Below are positions 40,398 through 48,801 of a stretch of 64,000 bases of DNA, one piece after another; position 1 is the stretch's first letter, and every line of letters starts with the position of its first letter. The notes under the pieces are model-generated. The model saw only the letters and a program-made list of their open reading frames with translations. It made no database searches and was not told the origin of the DNA. The stretch is from Microcaldota archaeon. Lineage in GTDB: Archaea; Micrarchaeota; Micrarchaeia; Norongarragalinales; Norongarragalinaceae. The stretch lies in NCBI GenBank assembly GCA_016207165.1, contig JACQQD010000001.1, positions 62,001 to 126,000 on the forward strand, written 5' to 3'. Made by a program: the position numbers and the translations under genes.

Positions 40398-40823
40398 TCA
40401 AGTGAAGTGGATGCGGACGCGGTAGCGTCTTGGTCCCGGGCTTCCGTCGGGGTTTTCCATGTTCATGCCCACGTGGATTTCGTGTTGGATTCCGGGTTGC
40501 ATTTCCCCGAAGGGGTGGATTTGCCCTTTCGTCAATGGCGTGGGTTCTCCGCGTGTTGAGGCCGCTTCCGCCGTGTTTCGGCTGAAGTGATGGTAGTAGA
40601 GCCGCCCGCCGGAAATGACGAAGGCCCCGTGTTCGTTGGAAATGCCTTCAATGCTAGGCTTGATTTCTTCGCCTCCTTGGCTCTTTACGGCGAATCCGAG
40701 GTGGGATTGCGGGTGGCGGCCCATTTTAACGGTGAGGCCGTCGCGCGCGGGTTCCTCGTGGGACGCGTAGGGTTCGTATGTTCCTTTTTGGTTTCTTCGC
40801 TCCACCACGAAGCGCACGTTCAT
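40398..40823 (-). CDS. FHA-like domain protein
   Basis: ATG 40823 gives 141 aa; the listed TTG start would overlap the upstream gene. RFVVERRNQKGTYEP, then LTVKMGRHPQSHLGF (GR), SIEGISNEHGAFVISGGRLYYHHFSRNTAE (SxxH and the Asn) and LTKGQIHPFGEM follow the order of FHA phosphothreonine-binding domains. No kinase is nearby. It lies 10 bases after the tRNA-binding protein gene. Confidence 0.7.
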   Translation of the reverse strand: MNVRFVVERRNQKGTYEPYASHEEPARDGLTVKMGRHPQSHLGFAVKSQGGEEIKPSIEGISNEHGAFVISGGRLYYHHFSRNTAEAASTRGEPTPLTKGQIHPFGEMQPGIQHEIHVGMNMENPDGSPGPRRYRVRIHFT

Positions 40824-40833
40824 TTTTTCCACT

Positions 40834-41166
40834 TCAGTAGATTCGAGTGCCAATGGGCGCGTCGCCGTCGGGGACCAGCAATTGGATGGATTCGTGGGTT
40901 TCGCCGGCGGCCAAAAGCATGCCTTCGCTTTGCACGCCTTTCATGGTTTTGGGTTCCAGGTTGCAGAGCACCACGATTTTTTTTCCGGCCAGGTCCTCGG
41001 GCGCGTAACGGAGGGCCAGTCCGGCGACCAGGGTTCGGGGCGCTTCTTCGCCGGTGTCCACGGAGAGTTTGAGGAGTTTGTCTGCGCCTTGGATTCTTTC
41101 GGCGGATAGGATTTGGCCGACGCGGATTTCCAGTTTCGAGAAGTCCTCGTATTTGACGGAGTCCAT
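40834..41166 (-). CDS. tRNA-binding (MetRS-beta/EMAP II-like) OB-fold protein
   Basis: In this 110-aa protein FSKLEIRVGQILSAERIQGADKLLKLSVDTGE, then LVAGLALRYAPEDLAGKKIVVLCNLEPKTMKGVQSEGMLLAA is the tRNA-binding OB fold seen as the C-terminal domain of MetRS, as CsaA and as free-standing archaeal proteins. It may act in trans with MetRS or as a tRNA chaperone. Confidence 0.93.
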   Translation of the reverse strand: MDSVKYEDFSKLEIRVGQILSAERIQGADKLLKLSVDTGEEAPRTLVAGLALRYAPEDLAGKKIVVLCNLEPKTMKGVQSEGMLLAAGETHESIQLLVPDGDAPIGTRIY

Positions 41167-41249
41167 CGCGTTTTTCCCTTTGTTCGATTCCTGGGTTTAG
41201 TGCGGCAGAGTGCTTTTGTTTGTTTGGGTTGGCCAGGCGGGTTTGTTTC

Positions 41250-42119
41250 TTACTCCAGGATTTCTACGGCGTCCACCACGCCGTCGCCGTCCTCGTCAAA
41301 GCCTTGAACAACGTGGGCGAAGGGTTCGGTGGAGAGCTTTTTGGGGTGTTTGGACAGGGCCAGCACGGCGGCGCGGGTGGCGTTGTGCGAGAGTCCGGCG
41401 ATGACGAAGAGTTTTTTTCCTTCGGTAAACGGGCTGTCCGCGGATTGGACGACGCCGACGTTGTCGCCGTATTTTTTGTGGGTCAGCGTGGAGTGGATGT
41501 CGAAGGCTTCGGTGAAGCGGATGGGCAAATGCGCGTTGGCTTCGTGCACCAGGGTGTTGACTTTGGGTCCTCCAACTAAAAACAGGTTTTCGTTGCGGAC
41601 GCGGTCCAGCGCTTCCGTGTCCAAGTAGTACAATGGATAGGGGCATTGCGCGTATTGGGAGAGGAAGGCCGAAAGCTCGATGGCGGCGAACTCCGAGCCG
41701 CGGGCGCGGTACGCTCCGTGGGGTTCCGGTGAGCCCACCACCAGGCGGGCGTTAAGCGTCCCGTCCTTTATGAATGCGTCCAAGAAGGCGGGCGGTTTTT
41801 TCGGGTTTTGGGCAAACGGGTGGAATTCCTCCGTCAGCGGCAGGGCGAGGGCTTTGGCGGTGGAAACGTATTGCTTGGCGATGCCTCCGTGCTTTTGTTC
41901 GAACCGCTCCAACTTGATGAGGCCCTCTTTTGAAAGAATGCGCAGGTGGTAGTACGCGGTCTGGGGATGCATGCGGAGCGTTTTGGCCAAGTCGGCGGCG
42001 TACCGAGGCTTTTCCGCCAAGGCCTTTAGAATGCGGAGGCGGTCGGGGTTAAGCACGCCCAACGCGTTTTCGTCGACTTGCAAGGCGTCCAGCGCCATTG
42101 AATCCTTGAGCAGTTTCAT
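41250..42119 (-). CDS. ArsR-like winged-helix regulator with S-layer/EF-hand-like C-terminal end
   Basis: In this 289-aa protein residues 15-90 are a winged helix: LNPDRLRILKALAEKPRYAADLAKTLRMHPQTAYYHLRILSKEGLIKLE. The middle (ARLVVGSPEPHGAYRARGSEFAAIELSAFL) is an alpha/beta domain known from archaeal regulators. The last residues, GFDEDGDGVVDAVEILE, read as a DxDGDGxxD calcium-loop-like motif more usual in surface proteins. It overlaps the phosphatase gene by 4 bases. Confidence 0.8.
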   Translation of the reverse strand: MKLLKDSMALDALQVDENALGVLNPDRLRILKALAEKPRYAADLAKTLRMHPQTAYYHLRILSKEGLIKLERFEQKHGGIAKQYVSTAKALALPLTEEFHPFAQNPKKPPAFLDAFIKDGTLNARLVVGSPEPHGAYRARGSEFAAIELSAFLSQYAQCPYPLYYLDTEALDRVRNENLFLVGGPKVNTLVHEANAHLPIRFTEAFDIHSTLTHKKYGDNVGVVQSADSPFTEGKKLFVIAGLSHNATRAAVLALSKHPKKLSTEPFAHVVQGFDEDGDGVVDAVEILE

Positions 42120-42880
42120 GGCCGCACGTCCTGGATTTGTCGGTGGATGGAACGGCTTGAAGCGATGATGAATGACGTTTTCTCCATGGTTGTGTCAATC
42201 GGTTTTCCGTTGGCTTGCGTGACGATTGCTCCGGCTTGTTTGGCGATGTGGGCGCCGGCGGCGATGTCGTAGGGGTTCACCCGGTAATCAAAGGACGCGT
42301 CGGCGCGGCTGGCGGCCACAAAACATGCCGAAAGCGCGCAGGAACCCAACGACTTGAGACTCATGTGGCGGTCCAGCAACGCGTTCATCCATTGCCTGTT
42401 TTTGGTGAATCCCTCGAGGCTGCGGGTGCAGATTTCCAGGCAGACGACGTCCAGGGTTTGGCTTGGCCGCACGCGCAGGCGTTTTTTGTTCAGGAACGCT
42501 CCACTGGATTCCGCGTAAAAAAGTTCGTCGGTGACGGGGTTTGACACGACGCCAAGAACGGTTTTCCCATTTTGGCCCAAGGCGATGCTGGTGGCAAAAT
42601 AGGGGATGCCGCGGATAAAGTTGGTCGTGCCGTCGATGGGGTCCACGATCCACGTGTATTTTTCTCCGTCGCGTCGGCCGGTTTCCTCGCCCCAAAACCC
42701 GTGGTCCGGGAAACGTCGGGACAAGACCTCGCGGATGGCGTTTTCCGCGGCGTGGTCGGTTTTCGTGACTTCCTCGCCATTTGGTTTTCGGTCTGCGCGC
42801 ACGTTTCGGCCGTACTGGGATTCAATGATTTCTCCTGCGGTTTTGGCGGCTTCCAACGCCACGTCCAAAAATTTAGTCAT
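42116..42880 (-). CDS. Inositol monophosphatase / fructose-1,6-bisphosphatase family
   Basis: ATG 42880 gives 254 aa; the upstream extension in the ORF track covers the promoter (TATA-like CCATAAAAATAG just before). VTKTDHAAENAIREVL, EETGRRDG, WIVDPIDGTTNFIRG with the metal site and YDIAAGAHIAKQAGAIV are the family motifs. Archaeal members act on inositol-1-phosphate and often fructose-1,6-bisphosphate. Co-transcribed with the ArsR-type gene. Confidence 0.92.
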   Translation of the reverse strand: MTKFLDVALEAAKTAGEIIESQYGRNVRADRKPNGEEVTKTDHAAENAIREVLSRRFPDHGFWGEETGRRDGEKYTWIVDPIDGTTNFIRGIPYFATSIALGQNGKTVLGVVSNPVTDELFYAESSGAFLNKKRLRVRPSQTLDVVCLEICTRSLEGFTKNRQWMNALLDRHMSLKSLGSCALSACFVAASRADASFDYRVNPYDIAAGAHIAKQAGAIVTQANGKPIDTTMEKTSFIIASSRSIHRQIQDVRP

Positions 42881-42956
42881 TTTAATACTATTTTTATGGT
42901 TTTGTTTAAAATCATATGGTTTGGGGCTAAAAATTTGAGTTTTCGGTTCAGCGGGC

Positions 42957-42985
42957 TTTATATGCAAATGTAAAGCATACTTTAC
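42957..42985 (+). promoter_or_regulatory. glmS promoter with inverted repeat GTAAAG-CATA-CTTTAC
   Basis: TTTATATG (42957-42964) is a TATA-like box. The perfect inverted repeat GTAAAG-CATA-CTTTAC at 42970-42985 follows, close to the expected transcription start, with the glmS ATG at 43004. This is a good repressor-site position. No glmS ribozyme-like fold fits in the short leader. Confidence 0.45.
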
Positions 42986-43003
42986 TTTCCTTTTGGGATT
43001 GTT

Positions 43004-44773
43004 ATGTGCGGTATCTTGGGAATTGTTTCAAACAGACCAGTCGGACCCCTGGTTCTTGAGGGGCTCAAGAAACTGGAGTACCGGGGGTACGATTCGTGTG
43101 GAGTTTGCGGAGTCGACGGAGCGCTTCACGTCCGAAAGGGCGTCGGCAAGATTGACGACGTGGAGCAAAAGCACCGACTTAGTGACGTTCCTGGAAACAC
43201 CGTGATTTCCCACACGAGGTGGGCGACGCATGGGGGCGTGACGGATCCCAACGCGCACCCGCACCTGGATTGCCGGGGGGAAGTCGCGGTAGTGCACAAC
43301 GGCATCATCGAAAACTACCAGGAACTGCGCCGAACCCTTCAGGCGAAGGGCCACCACTTCGCTTCGGAAACCGATTCGGAGGCCATTGCGCACTTGATTG
43401 AGTCTGCGGCTTTTGGCTCCCTGGAGGAACGGGTGCAGGCGGCGGTAAAGCAATTGCACGGCAGTTTTGCGTTGTTGGCCGTGTCGGTGCGCGAGCCGGA
43501 TAAATTGGTGGCCGTTCGAAAGGAAAGCCCGATGGCCGTTGGGCTTGGAAAAGAGCACACGTTCGTGGCGTCGGACGTCATGCCGTTTCTTTCGCACACC
43601 AAACAAGCCGTTTTCCTTGAAGACCACGAAATGGCGGTGGTCACGTCCCAAGGCGTCCGGTTTTTGGACAGCCGGTCTGGGCAATCCGTGGAGAAGTCGC
43701 CGAGGACCCTGGAGTGGGATTCCGAATCCGCTTCAAAGGAAGGCTACCCGCATTACATGATCAAGGAGATTTTGGAACAACCGCAGGCTATCCGCAACGC
43801 GTTGCGTCAGGATCCAGAGAAATTGGAGGCCTTTGTGACGTTGCTGAAGGCAAGCCGGGACGTCAAGTTCGTCGCTTGCGGCACGTCGCGGCATGCCGCC
43901 TTGGTGGGGCGGTATGCCTTGAACCAGTTGGCGGGCCAAAGTGCGGAGGCCTACATCGCGTCTGAATTCGATTACTTTGCGGATCAGTGTACAGCCGATA
44001 CGCTTGTGGTGGCGGTGTCGCAAAGCGGCGAGACGGCCGACGTTTTGGTGGGTTTGCGGAAAGCCAAGGCAAAGGGTGCCAAAGTCGCGGCCATTGTCAA
44101 CGTGGCGGGGTCGTCCATTGACCGGGAAAGCGATGTGTGCCTGTACTTGAATTGCGGTCCGGAGATTGCCGTGGCGTCCACCAAGGCGTTTTTGGCGCAG
44201 TTGACGGTGTTCTTCGTGGTGGCGCATGCATTGGCAGGCAAACGTTCAGAAGGCGTGGCCACCATGACCAAGGTGGCCGACCAAGTGGAGGAATTCTTGC
44301 CGAAGTGGGAAACGCAGGCCAACGATTTGGCGGCGTCCTGGTCCGAAGTCCGCCACATGTATTACTTGGCGCGGGGAGTGAATTTTCCGGTGGCCCTTGA
44401 GGGCGCGCTCAAGATGAAGGAAATTTCTTACGTTCATGCGGAAGGCATGCCCGCCGGCGAACTCAAACACGGCACCCTGGCTCTTATCGAGAAAGGCACG
44501 CCGGTGGTGCTGGTCAACCCGAAAGACTACACGTTTTCCGATACGCTATCCAATGGTTTGGAGACCCAAGCCAGGGGCGCCTTTTTGGTGGGCGTTTCGG
44601 ACGAGCAAAACGAGGCGTACGACGCTTTCGTCGAATTGCCGAAAGCGCCGGCATTGTTTTACCCGTTGCTGGCTACCGTTCCAATGCAGTTGCTGGCGTA
44701 TTACGCTTCGGTCAATCGGGGTCTGGATCCAGATCACCCCCGATCGCTTGCGAAATCCGTGACCGTGCGCTAG
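43004..44773 (+). CDS. glmS: Glutamine-fructose-6-phosphate aminotransferase
   Basis: In this 589-aa enzyme Met-Cys-Gly at the N terminus supplies the Cys nucleophile of the glutaminase domain (MCGILGIVSNRPVG, EYRGYDSCG, HTRWATHGGVTDPNAHPH). Two SIS domains follow, with CGTSRHAALVGRYALNQLAG, VAVSQSGETADVLVGLRKAK and the C-terminal DPDHPRSLAKSVTV. It makes glucosamine-6-phosphate from fructose-6-phosphate and glutamine and heads the UDP-GlcNAc operon. Confidence 0.96.
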   Translation: MCGILGIVSNRPVGPLVLEGLKKLEYRGYDSCGVCGVDGALHVRKGVGKIDDVEQKHRLSDVPGNTVISHTRWATHGGVTDPNAHPHLDCRGEVAVVHNGIIENYQELRRTLQAKGHHFASETDSEAIAHLIESAAFGSLEERVQAAVKQLHGSFALLAVSVREPDKLVAVRKESPMAVGLGKEHTFVASDVMPFLSHTKQAVFLEDHEMAVVTSQGVRFLDSRSGQSVEKSPRTLEWDSESASKEGYPHYMIKEILEQPQAIRNALRQDPEKLEAFVTLLKASRDVKFVACGTSRHAALVGRYALNQLAGQSAEAYIASEFDYFADQCTADTLVVAVSQSGETADVLVGLRKAKAKGAKVAAIVNVAGSSIDRESDVCLYLNCGPEIAVASTKAFLAQLTVFFVVAHALAGKRSEGVATMTKVADQVEEFLPKWETQANDLAASWSEVRHMYYLARGVNFPVALEGALKMKEISYVHAEGMPAGELKHGTLALIEKGTPVVLVNPKDYTFSDTLSNGLETQARGAFLVGVSDEQNEAYDAFVELPKAPALFYPLLATVPMQLLAYYASVNRGLDPDHPRSLAKSVTVR

Positions 44774-44798
44774 ACTTTGTTTGTTGTGTGTGATTTTC

Positions 44799-45428
44799 GT
44801 GACTATCAAAGCCGTGTTATTTGACGTGGACGGCGTGCTGTTGGATTCCGAGGAGGCCTTGGTGCGCATGCATTCGGATGCCTTGGCGCATTTTGGTTTT
44901 CCTCCAGCGTCCCGGGAGGCGATCGTGCGGACCAACGGCCACTTGTTCGTGAATTGTGTCCGGATGCTGGTGCCCGGCATCCCGGATTTTCAGGCCGAGG
45001 CGTACGCGGAATGGACGAATCCGAGGTTCACGTCGCACTACATCCCCGCGTTTTCCAATGCGTTTCCTGACGTGGCAGATGTCTTGCCGGCGTTGTCGGA
45101 CCGTGGAGTTCGTTTGGGGGTGGTGACTAGCCAGAACCGCGCCCAGTTTGCAAGCACGCTCAAGCGCATTGGCTTTAATGGATTTGACGTAGTGGTTACC
45201 GCGGATGACGTTAGGAGGCCCAAACCAAATCCCGAACCCCTTGAAAAAGCGTTGGCGGTTTTGGGCGTAGTCGGGCGCCAAGATGCCGTGTTTGTGGGGG
45301 ACTCTGAAGTGGATGTGCAAACCGGTCGGGTTTCCGGCGTCCAAACCGTGCTGATGGCGCGTCCTTGGAACGCGCATTTGGACGGGCCGCGCCTAAATGG
45401 ATTGTTGGATTTGTTGGAGTGGGTCTGA
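44799..45428 (+). CDS. HAD-superfamily phosphatase
   Basis: I use GTG 44799 (start of TIKAVLFDVDGVLLDSEEA), giving 209 aa. DVDGV is motif I, VVTSQN motif II, RRPKPNPEPLEKAL motif III and FVGDSEVDVQTGR motif IV, with a cap of the beta-phosphoglucomutase/phosphoglycolate phosphatase type. It is nested between glmS and glmU, so a sugar-phosphate substrate linked to amino-sugar metabolism is a plausible guess. Confidence 0.88.
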   Translation: MTIKAVLFDVDGVLLDSEEALVRMHSDALAHFGFPPASREAIVRTNGHLFVNCVRMLVPGIPDFQAEAYAEWTNPRFTSHYIPAFSNAFPDVADVLPALSDRGVRLGVVTSQNRAQFASTLKRIGFNGFDVVVTADDVRRPKPNPEPLEKALAVLGVVGRQDAVFVGDSEVDVQTGRVSGVQTVLMARPWNAHLDGPRLNGLLDLLEWV

Positions 45429-46667
45429 GTGGTGCAATACGTCATTCTCGCCGCGGGCCGTGGAAGCCGTTTGTGGCCCGTTGGAGAGAGCTTGCCCAAA
45501 TGCATGGTGCGGGTTCTTGGAAAACCGTTGCTGGAATGGATTCTGGATGACGTGGTGGGTTTTGCGTCGAAAGTCGTGGTGGTGGTCGGCTACAAAAAAG
45601 AGTTGGTCACGGACTATTTTTCCAAGAAGCCATATTCCAAGAAACTGGTCTTCGTGGAACAGGCGGAACAAAAAGGCACGGGGCACGCGCTTTTGTGTGC
45701 CAAACGCCATGTTTCCGAGTCGTTCGTGACGGTCAACGCCGACAGTTTTTCCGAGCCGGCTTTGTTCGGCTTGATGCGTGAACGCATCGAAAAAAATCCG
45801 ACGCAGTTTTTCGGTTTGTCCAAGTTCGTGGATGACGCGCGGGCCTTCGGATTGTTTGACGTGAAAGACGGCCTCATTGCCGGCATCCGGGAAAAACCGA
45901 AGGAAAAAGTCGCGGGTTGGGTGGGTTTGGGCAATTACTATTTGCCCAAGGAATTCTTCGATTATTTGGAACGAGTGCCGTTGTCGCCGCGGGGCGAGTA
46001 CGAGTTGACGGATGCGTTGGTGGCGTTCTTGAACGCCCAACCCCTTCGTGCCGTGGAATTCCAGGGGTACCGAAGCGAAATCACGTATTTTTGGGACCAC
46101 TTGGACATCAACATCCACGCGTTGGAGCGCCTCATGCCCGAACGCGTGGAGGGCACCATTGAATCCGGCGCCGTCGTGCAGGGAAAACTCTTCTTGGGCA
46201 AGGGCAGCGTGATTCGGGCGGGAACCCGCGTGGAGGGCCCGGCGTACATCGGCGAGAATTGTCTGATTGGTCCGAACGCCTTCATCCGTCGGGGTTCCGT
46301 GATTGAAAACAACTGCCACGTGGGCACGTGCGAAATCAAGAATTCCGTGGTCATGAACGGCGCGAACGTCCCGCACTTTTCTTATGTGGGGGATTCCGTG
46401 CTCTGCGAGGACGTCAACTTGGGCGCGGGTTCCATGATCGCCAACCTTCGGTTTGACAACGAGCCCATCTTGGTGCACTTCAAGCAGGGTTCCGTGGATT
46501 CGGGGCGGAGGAAACTGGGGGCCGCCATCGGTTCCGGCACGAAGGTCGGCGTGAATTGTTCGATTAACTGCGGGGTCTTGATTGGGCACAACTGCCGGAT
46601 TTACCCGGGTGTTCAAGTCAAGCACAACTTGGATAATGAAACCGTGTTCAAGGGCGATGGAAGTTGA
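45429..46667 (+). CDS. glmU: Bifunctional sugar-1-phosphate nucleotidyltransferase/acetyltransferase, GlmU-like
   Basis: A 412-aa enzyme starting at GTG 45429 (or 45432) directly after the HAD stop. VILAAGRGSRLWPVGESLPKCM is the nucleotidyltransferase signature, with GTGHALLCAKR and GEYELTDALVAF in the same domain. The C-terminal left-handed beta helix runs through hexapeptides such as AYIGENCLIGPNAFIRRGSVI and VGVNCSINCGVLIGHNC. Archaeal homologues make UDP-GlcNAc from glucosamine-1-phosphate. It fits the gene order with glmS and glmM. Confidence 0.92.
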   Translation: MVQYVILAAGRGSRLWPVGESLPKCMVRVLGKPLLEWILDDVVGFASKVVVVVGYKKELVTDYFSKKPYSKKLVFVEQAEQKGTGHALLCAKRHVSESFVTVNADSFSEPALFGLMRERIEKNPTQFFGLSKFVDDARAFGLFDVKDGLIAGIREKPKEKVAGWVGLGNYYLPKEFFDYLERVPLSPRGEYELTDALVAFLNAQPLRAVEFQGYRSEITYFWDHLDINIHALERLMPERVEGTIESGAVVQGKLFLGKGSVIRAGTRVEGPAYIGENCLIGPNAFIRRGSVIENNCHVGTCEIKNSVVMNGANVPHFSYVGDSVLCEDVNLGAGSMIANLRFDNEPILVHFKQGSVDSGRRKLGAAIGSGTKVGVNCSINCGVLIGHNCRIYPGVQVKHNLDNETVFKGDGS

Positions 46668-47968
46668 CGGACGACCCATCCTGTTCGCCGAACGCTTCAA
46701 GTACTTCTTCCAAGGCGAACTTGCTTGAAGACAATTTTTGCAAGGCCTATGATTTCCGGGGGAAATACGGTTCCGAGGCCACGGAGGAAAAGTGTTTCCG
46801 GTTGGGGTTGGCCTGCAATGCCTTTAAGCGGCCGATTGCGTTGGGCATGGATTACCGGGAGCACAACGATTCGCTGGCCAAGGCGTTTCTGCAAGGGTTC
46901 AAGGGCGAGGTGCGTTTTGCCGGCGCCGTGCCGTCGCCCGTGATCGGCTATAACGCCACGGCGTGGGGCGTCGTTTTTACGGCGTCGCATAACCCGGCGG
47001 GGTACAACGGCGTCAAATTCAAGAAACACAAGCGGTGCTTTTTCGAGGGGGAGCTGGCGAAGCTTCGGGAGTGGTACGATGCATCCAACACGCCGTTTTT
47101 GTCCCAGGGAACGCCTTTGCCGGACGTGGATGGATCGCTTCGGCAAACCTATTTGGACGCGTTGCCGGAGTTTGAATCCGGTGTCTACGATTTGGCGGGT
47201 GGAGCCGTGTGCGCGGTCAAAGAGGTTTTCCCGGATTCCGTATTTTTTGATCCGGATCCCGCCTTTGAAAAGCACGCGCCGGAGCCGAAAAGCGGCGCGC
47301 TTTCCGTCTTGCAGAAAAAATCCATTGACTCAAAGAAGGTGGGCTTCGCGTTTGACGGAGACGGCGACCGCTGCGTGGTGGTGGACCGCGGAAACGTGGT
47401 GGACGGCGGTATTCTGGCGGCGTTCATTGCTTCCCGTCATCTGCCCAAAAAAGCGAAGGTGTTGGTGACGTTGGACACGCAAGCCGAAGTGTTCCGATTC
47501 CTGGAGGATGAGGGCTTTTCCGTGGCGTACACGGCGGTGGGGGACGTGTTCCTGTTGAAGGAAATGCTTTCAAGCCAAGCTGATTTTGCCGCCGAGCGGT
47601 CGGGACATTACTCGTTCAAGAAGCACATGCCGGATTCCGACGGGATTTTTGCGGCGGCGTTGTTGTCCGGCACGCGTTTTGGCGAGGTCGCGGACTTTGC
47701 CTTCCAGTTCAAGCAAGTTTCCTTGCAGCAAGAGGCGCGTTTTGCCTTGGACTTCTCAAAACTCAGGGCGCTGGCCGAGGAAAAGGCGGTGCGCGTGGAC
47801 GCGCTGGACGGCGTCAAAGCGGAATTCGAAGATTTCACGTTTTTGGTGCGCGCGTCCAGGACGGAGCCCAAGGTGCGGATCAACGTGGAAGCGGATTCCA
47901 AGGAATTGGCGGAGAAGGGCTTGGCATGGACGTTGGAGGCACTGCACCGTTGCCGGGTTCACTCGTAG
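46664..47968 (+). CDS. glmM: Phosphoglucosamine/phosphomannomutase
   Basis: 434 aa from TTG 46664, which overlaps the glmU stop (TTGA); no better start upstream of the KAYDFRGKYG strand is seen. TASHNPAGYNGVKF holds the phosphoserine, GFAFDGDGDRCVVVD the metal loop, ERSGHYSFKKH the sugar-binding loop and RASRTEPKVRINVEA the phosphate-binding loop. In this operon it would turn glucosamine-6-phosphate into the 1-phosphate. Confidence 0.9.
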   Translation: MTDDPSCSPNASSTSSKANLLEDNFCKAYDFRGKYGSEATEEKCFRLGLACNAFKRPIALGMDYREHNDSLAKAFLQGFKGEVRFAGAVPSPVIGYNATAWGVVFTASHNPAGYNGVKFKKHKRCFFEGELAKLREWYDASNTPFLSQGTPLPDVDGSLRQTYLDALPEFESGVYDLAGGAVCAVKEVFPDSVFFDPDPAFEKHAPEPKSGALSVLQKKSIDSKKVGFAFDGDGDRCVVVDRGNVVDGGILAAFIASRHLPKKAKVLVTLDTQAEVFRFLEDEGFSVAYTAVGDVFLLKEMLSSQADFAAERSGHYSFKKHMPDSDGIFAAALLSGTRFGEVADFAFQFKQVSLQQEARFALDFSKLRALAEEKAVRVDALDGVKAEFEDFTFLVRASRTEPKVRINVEADSKELAEKGLAWTLEALHRCRVHS

Positions 47969-48801
47969 GGGTTCAGGCCTTCCAAGAATGAATCCAATTT
48001 CTCGCGAACCCATTCGGGGTAACGCGTGTGCGGAAAATGCGTGTTTTTGTCCAAGACGCGGATTTCCGCGTCTCCGTACATCCTCTTAAACTCATCGATG
48101 GGTTCTCGGGTGACGAGGAAGTCTTGTTGCGTGTGCAATACGCACAAGGGCGGCGGGTGGGCGATGGCGGGGGCTTCGGCGGTGTTGAATGCCAGGGAGT
48201 GGTTCTGGAGCACCTTGAGGGTTCCGCCCTTGAACGGGTTGAACAATCCAAGGACTTCCCGGACGCCGAAGCGGCCTTCGGTAAGCAGGTTGAGGGCCTT
48301 GAGTTTGAGCAGTTGCCTTCCGATCCGGTGGGAGAGGCTGGCCCCTGTTATTTCCAAGTCGTGTAGTTCCGCAAGTGTTGCGATGAGTTGCCGCGTTTCC
48401 TCTGGCAGTTTCCGGTAGGAGTTGACCAACGCCAGGGCTTTGACTTGGTTCGGGTGGTCAGCGCAAAATTGTTGGGCGATGACGCCGCCGTCGGAGTGGC
48501 CGACCAGCACGGTCCGTTGTACGCCGAGGCGGTCCAGGATTTTCTTGAGGCCGTCGGCGTGTTCCTGGAGGGTCAACGTGCCGTCGCCCGTGGATTTCCC
48601 GTGGCCGTCGAGGTCGTAGGTGATGACGCGGTAGCCTTTTCGGCGGTAGTGTTCGGCGTACGAGGACCAGTTTTCTTGGCTGGAAAAGCGGCCGTGGACG
48701 AAAACCAGGGTTTGCCGGCCGTTGTTCCCTGTTTTGGAGTCTTTGACGGCCCAGGTGTGGCCTGGCCGAATTTCGACGCGGTGGGTCTTCCAGTTATTCA
48801 T
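47959..48801 (-). CDS. Alpha/beta hydrolase
   Basis: In this 280-aa protein the oxyanion region is FVHGRFSSQENW, the nucleophile elbow is VLVGHSDGGVIAQQF (Ser), the acid lies in VLHTQQDFLVT and the His in NTHFPHTRYPEW. A lid-like helical insert lies between. The substrate is unknown. It overlaps the ThrRS gene by 8 bases upstream and converges with glmM. Confidence 0.9.
   Translation of the reverse strand: MNNWKTHRVEIRPGHTWAVKDSKTGNNGRQTLVFVHGRFSSQENWSSYAEHYRRKGYRVITYDLDGHGKSTGDGTLTLQEHADGLKKILDRLGVQRTVLVGHSDGGVIAQQFCADHPNQVKALALVNSYRKLPEETRQLIATLAELHDLEITGASLSHRIGRQLLKLKALNLLTEGRFGVREVLGLFNPFKGGTLKVLQNHSLAFNTAEAPAIAHPPPLCVLHTQQDFLVTREPIDEFKRMYGDAEIRVLDKNTHFPHTRYPEWVREKLDSFLEGLNPYE

Noticed and set aside
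44781-44798. TTG 44781 as start of the HAD gene
   Set aside because: GTG 44799 places the first strand (IKAVLFDVDG) at the usual distance from the N terminus.
45393-46700. 435-aa minus-strand ORF
   Set aside because: Antisense of glmU; rich in His, Arg and Gln as expected for a shadow frame.
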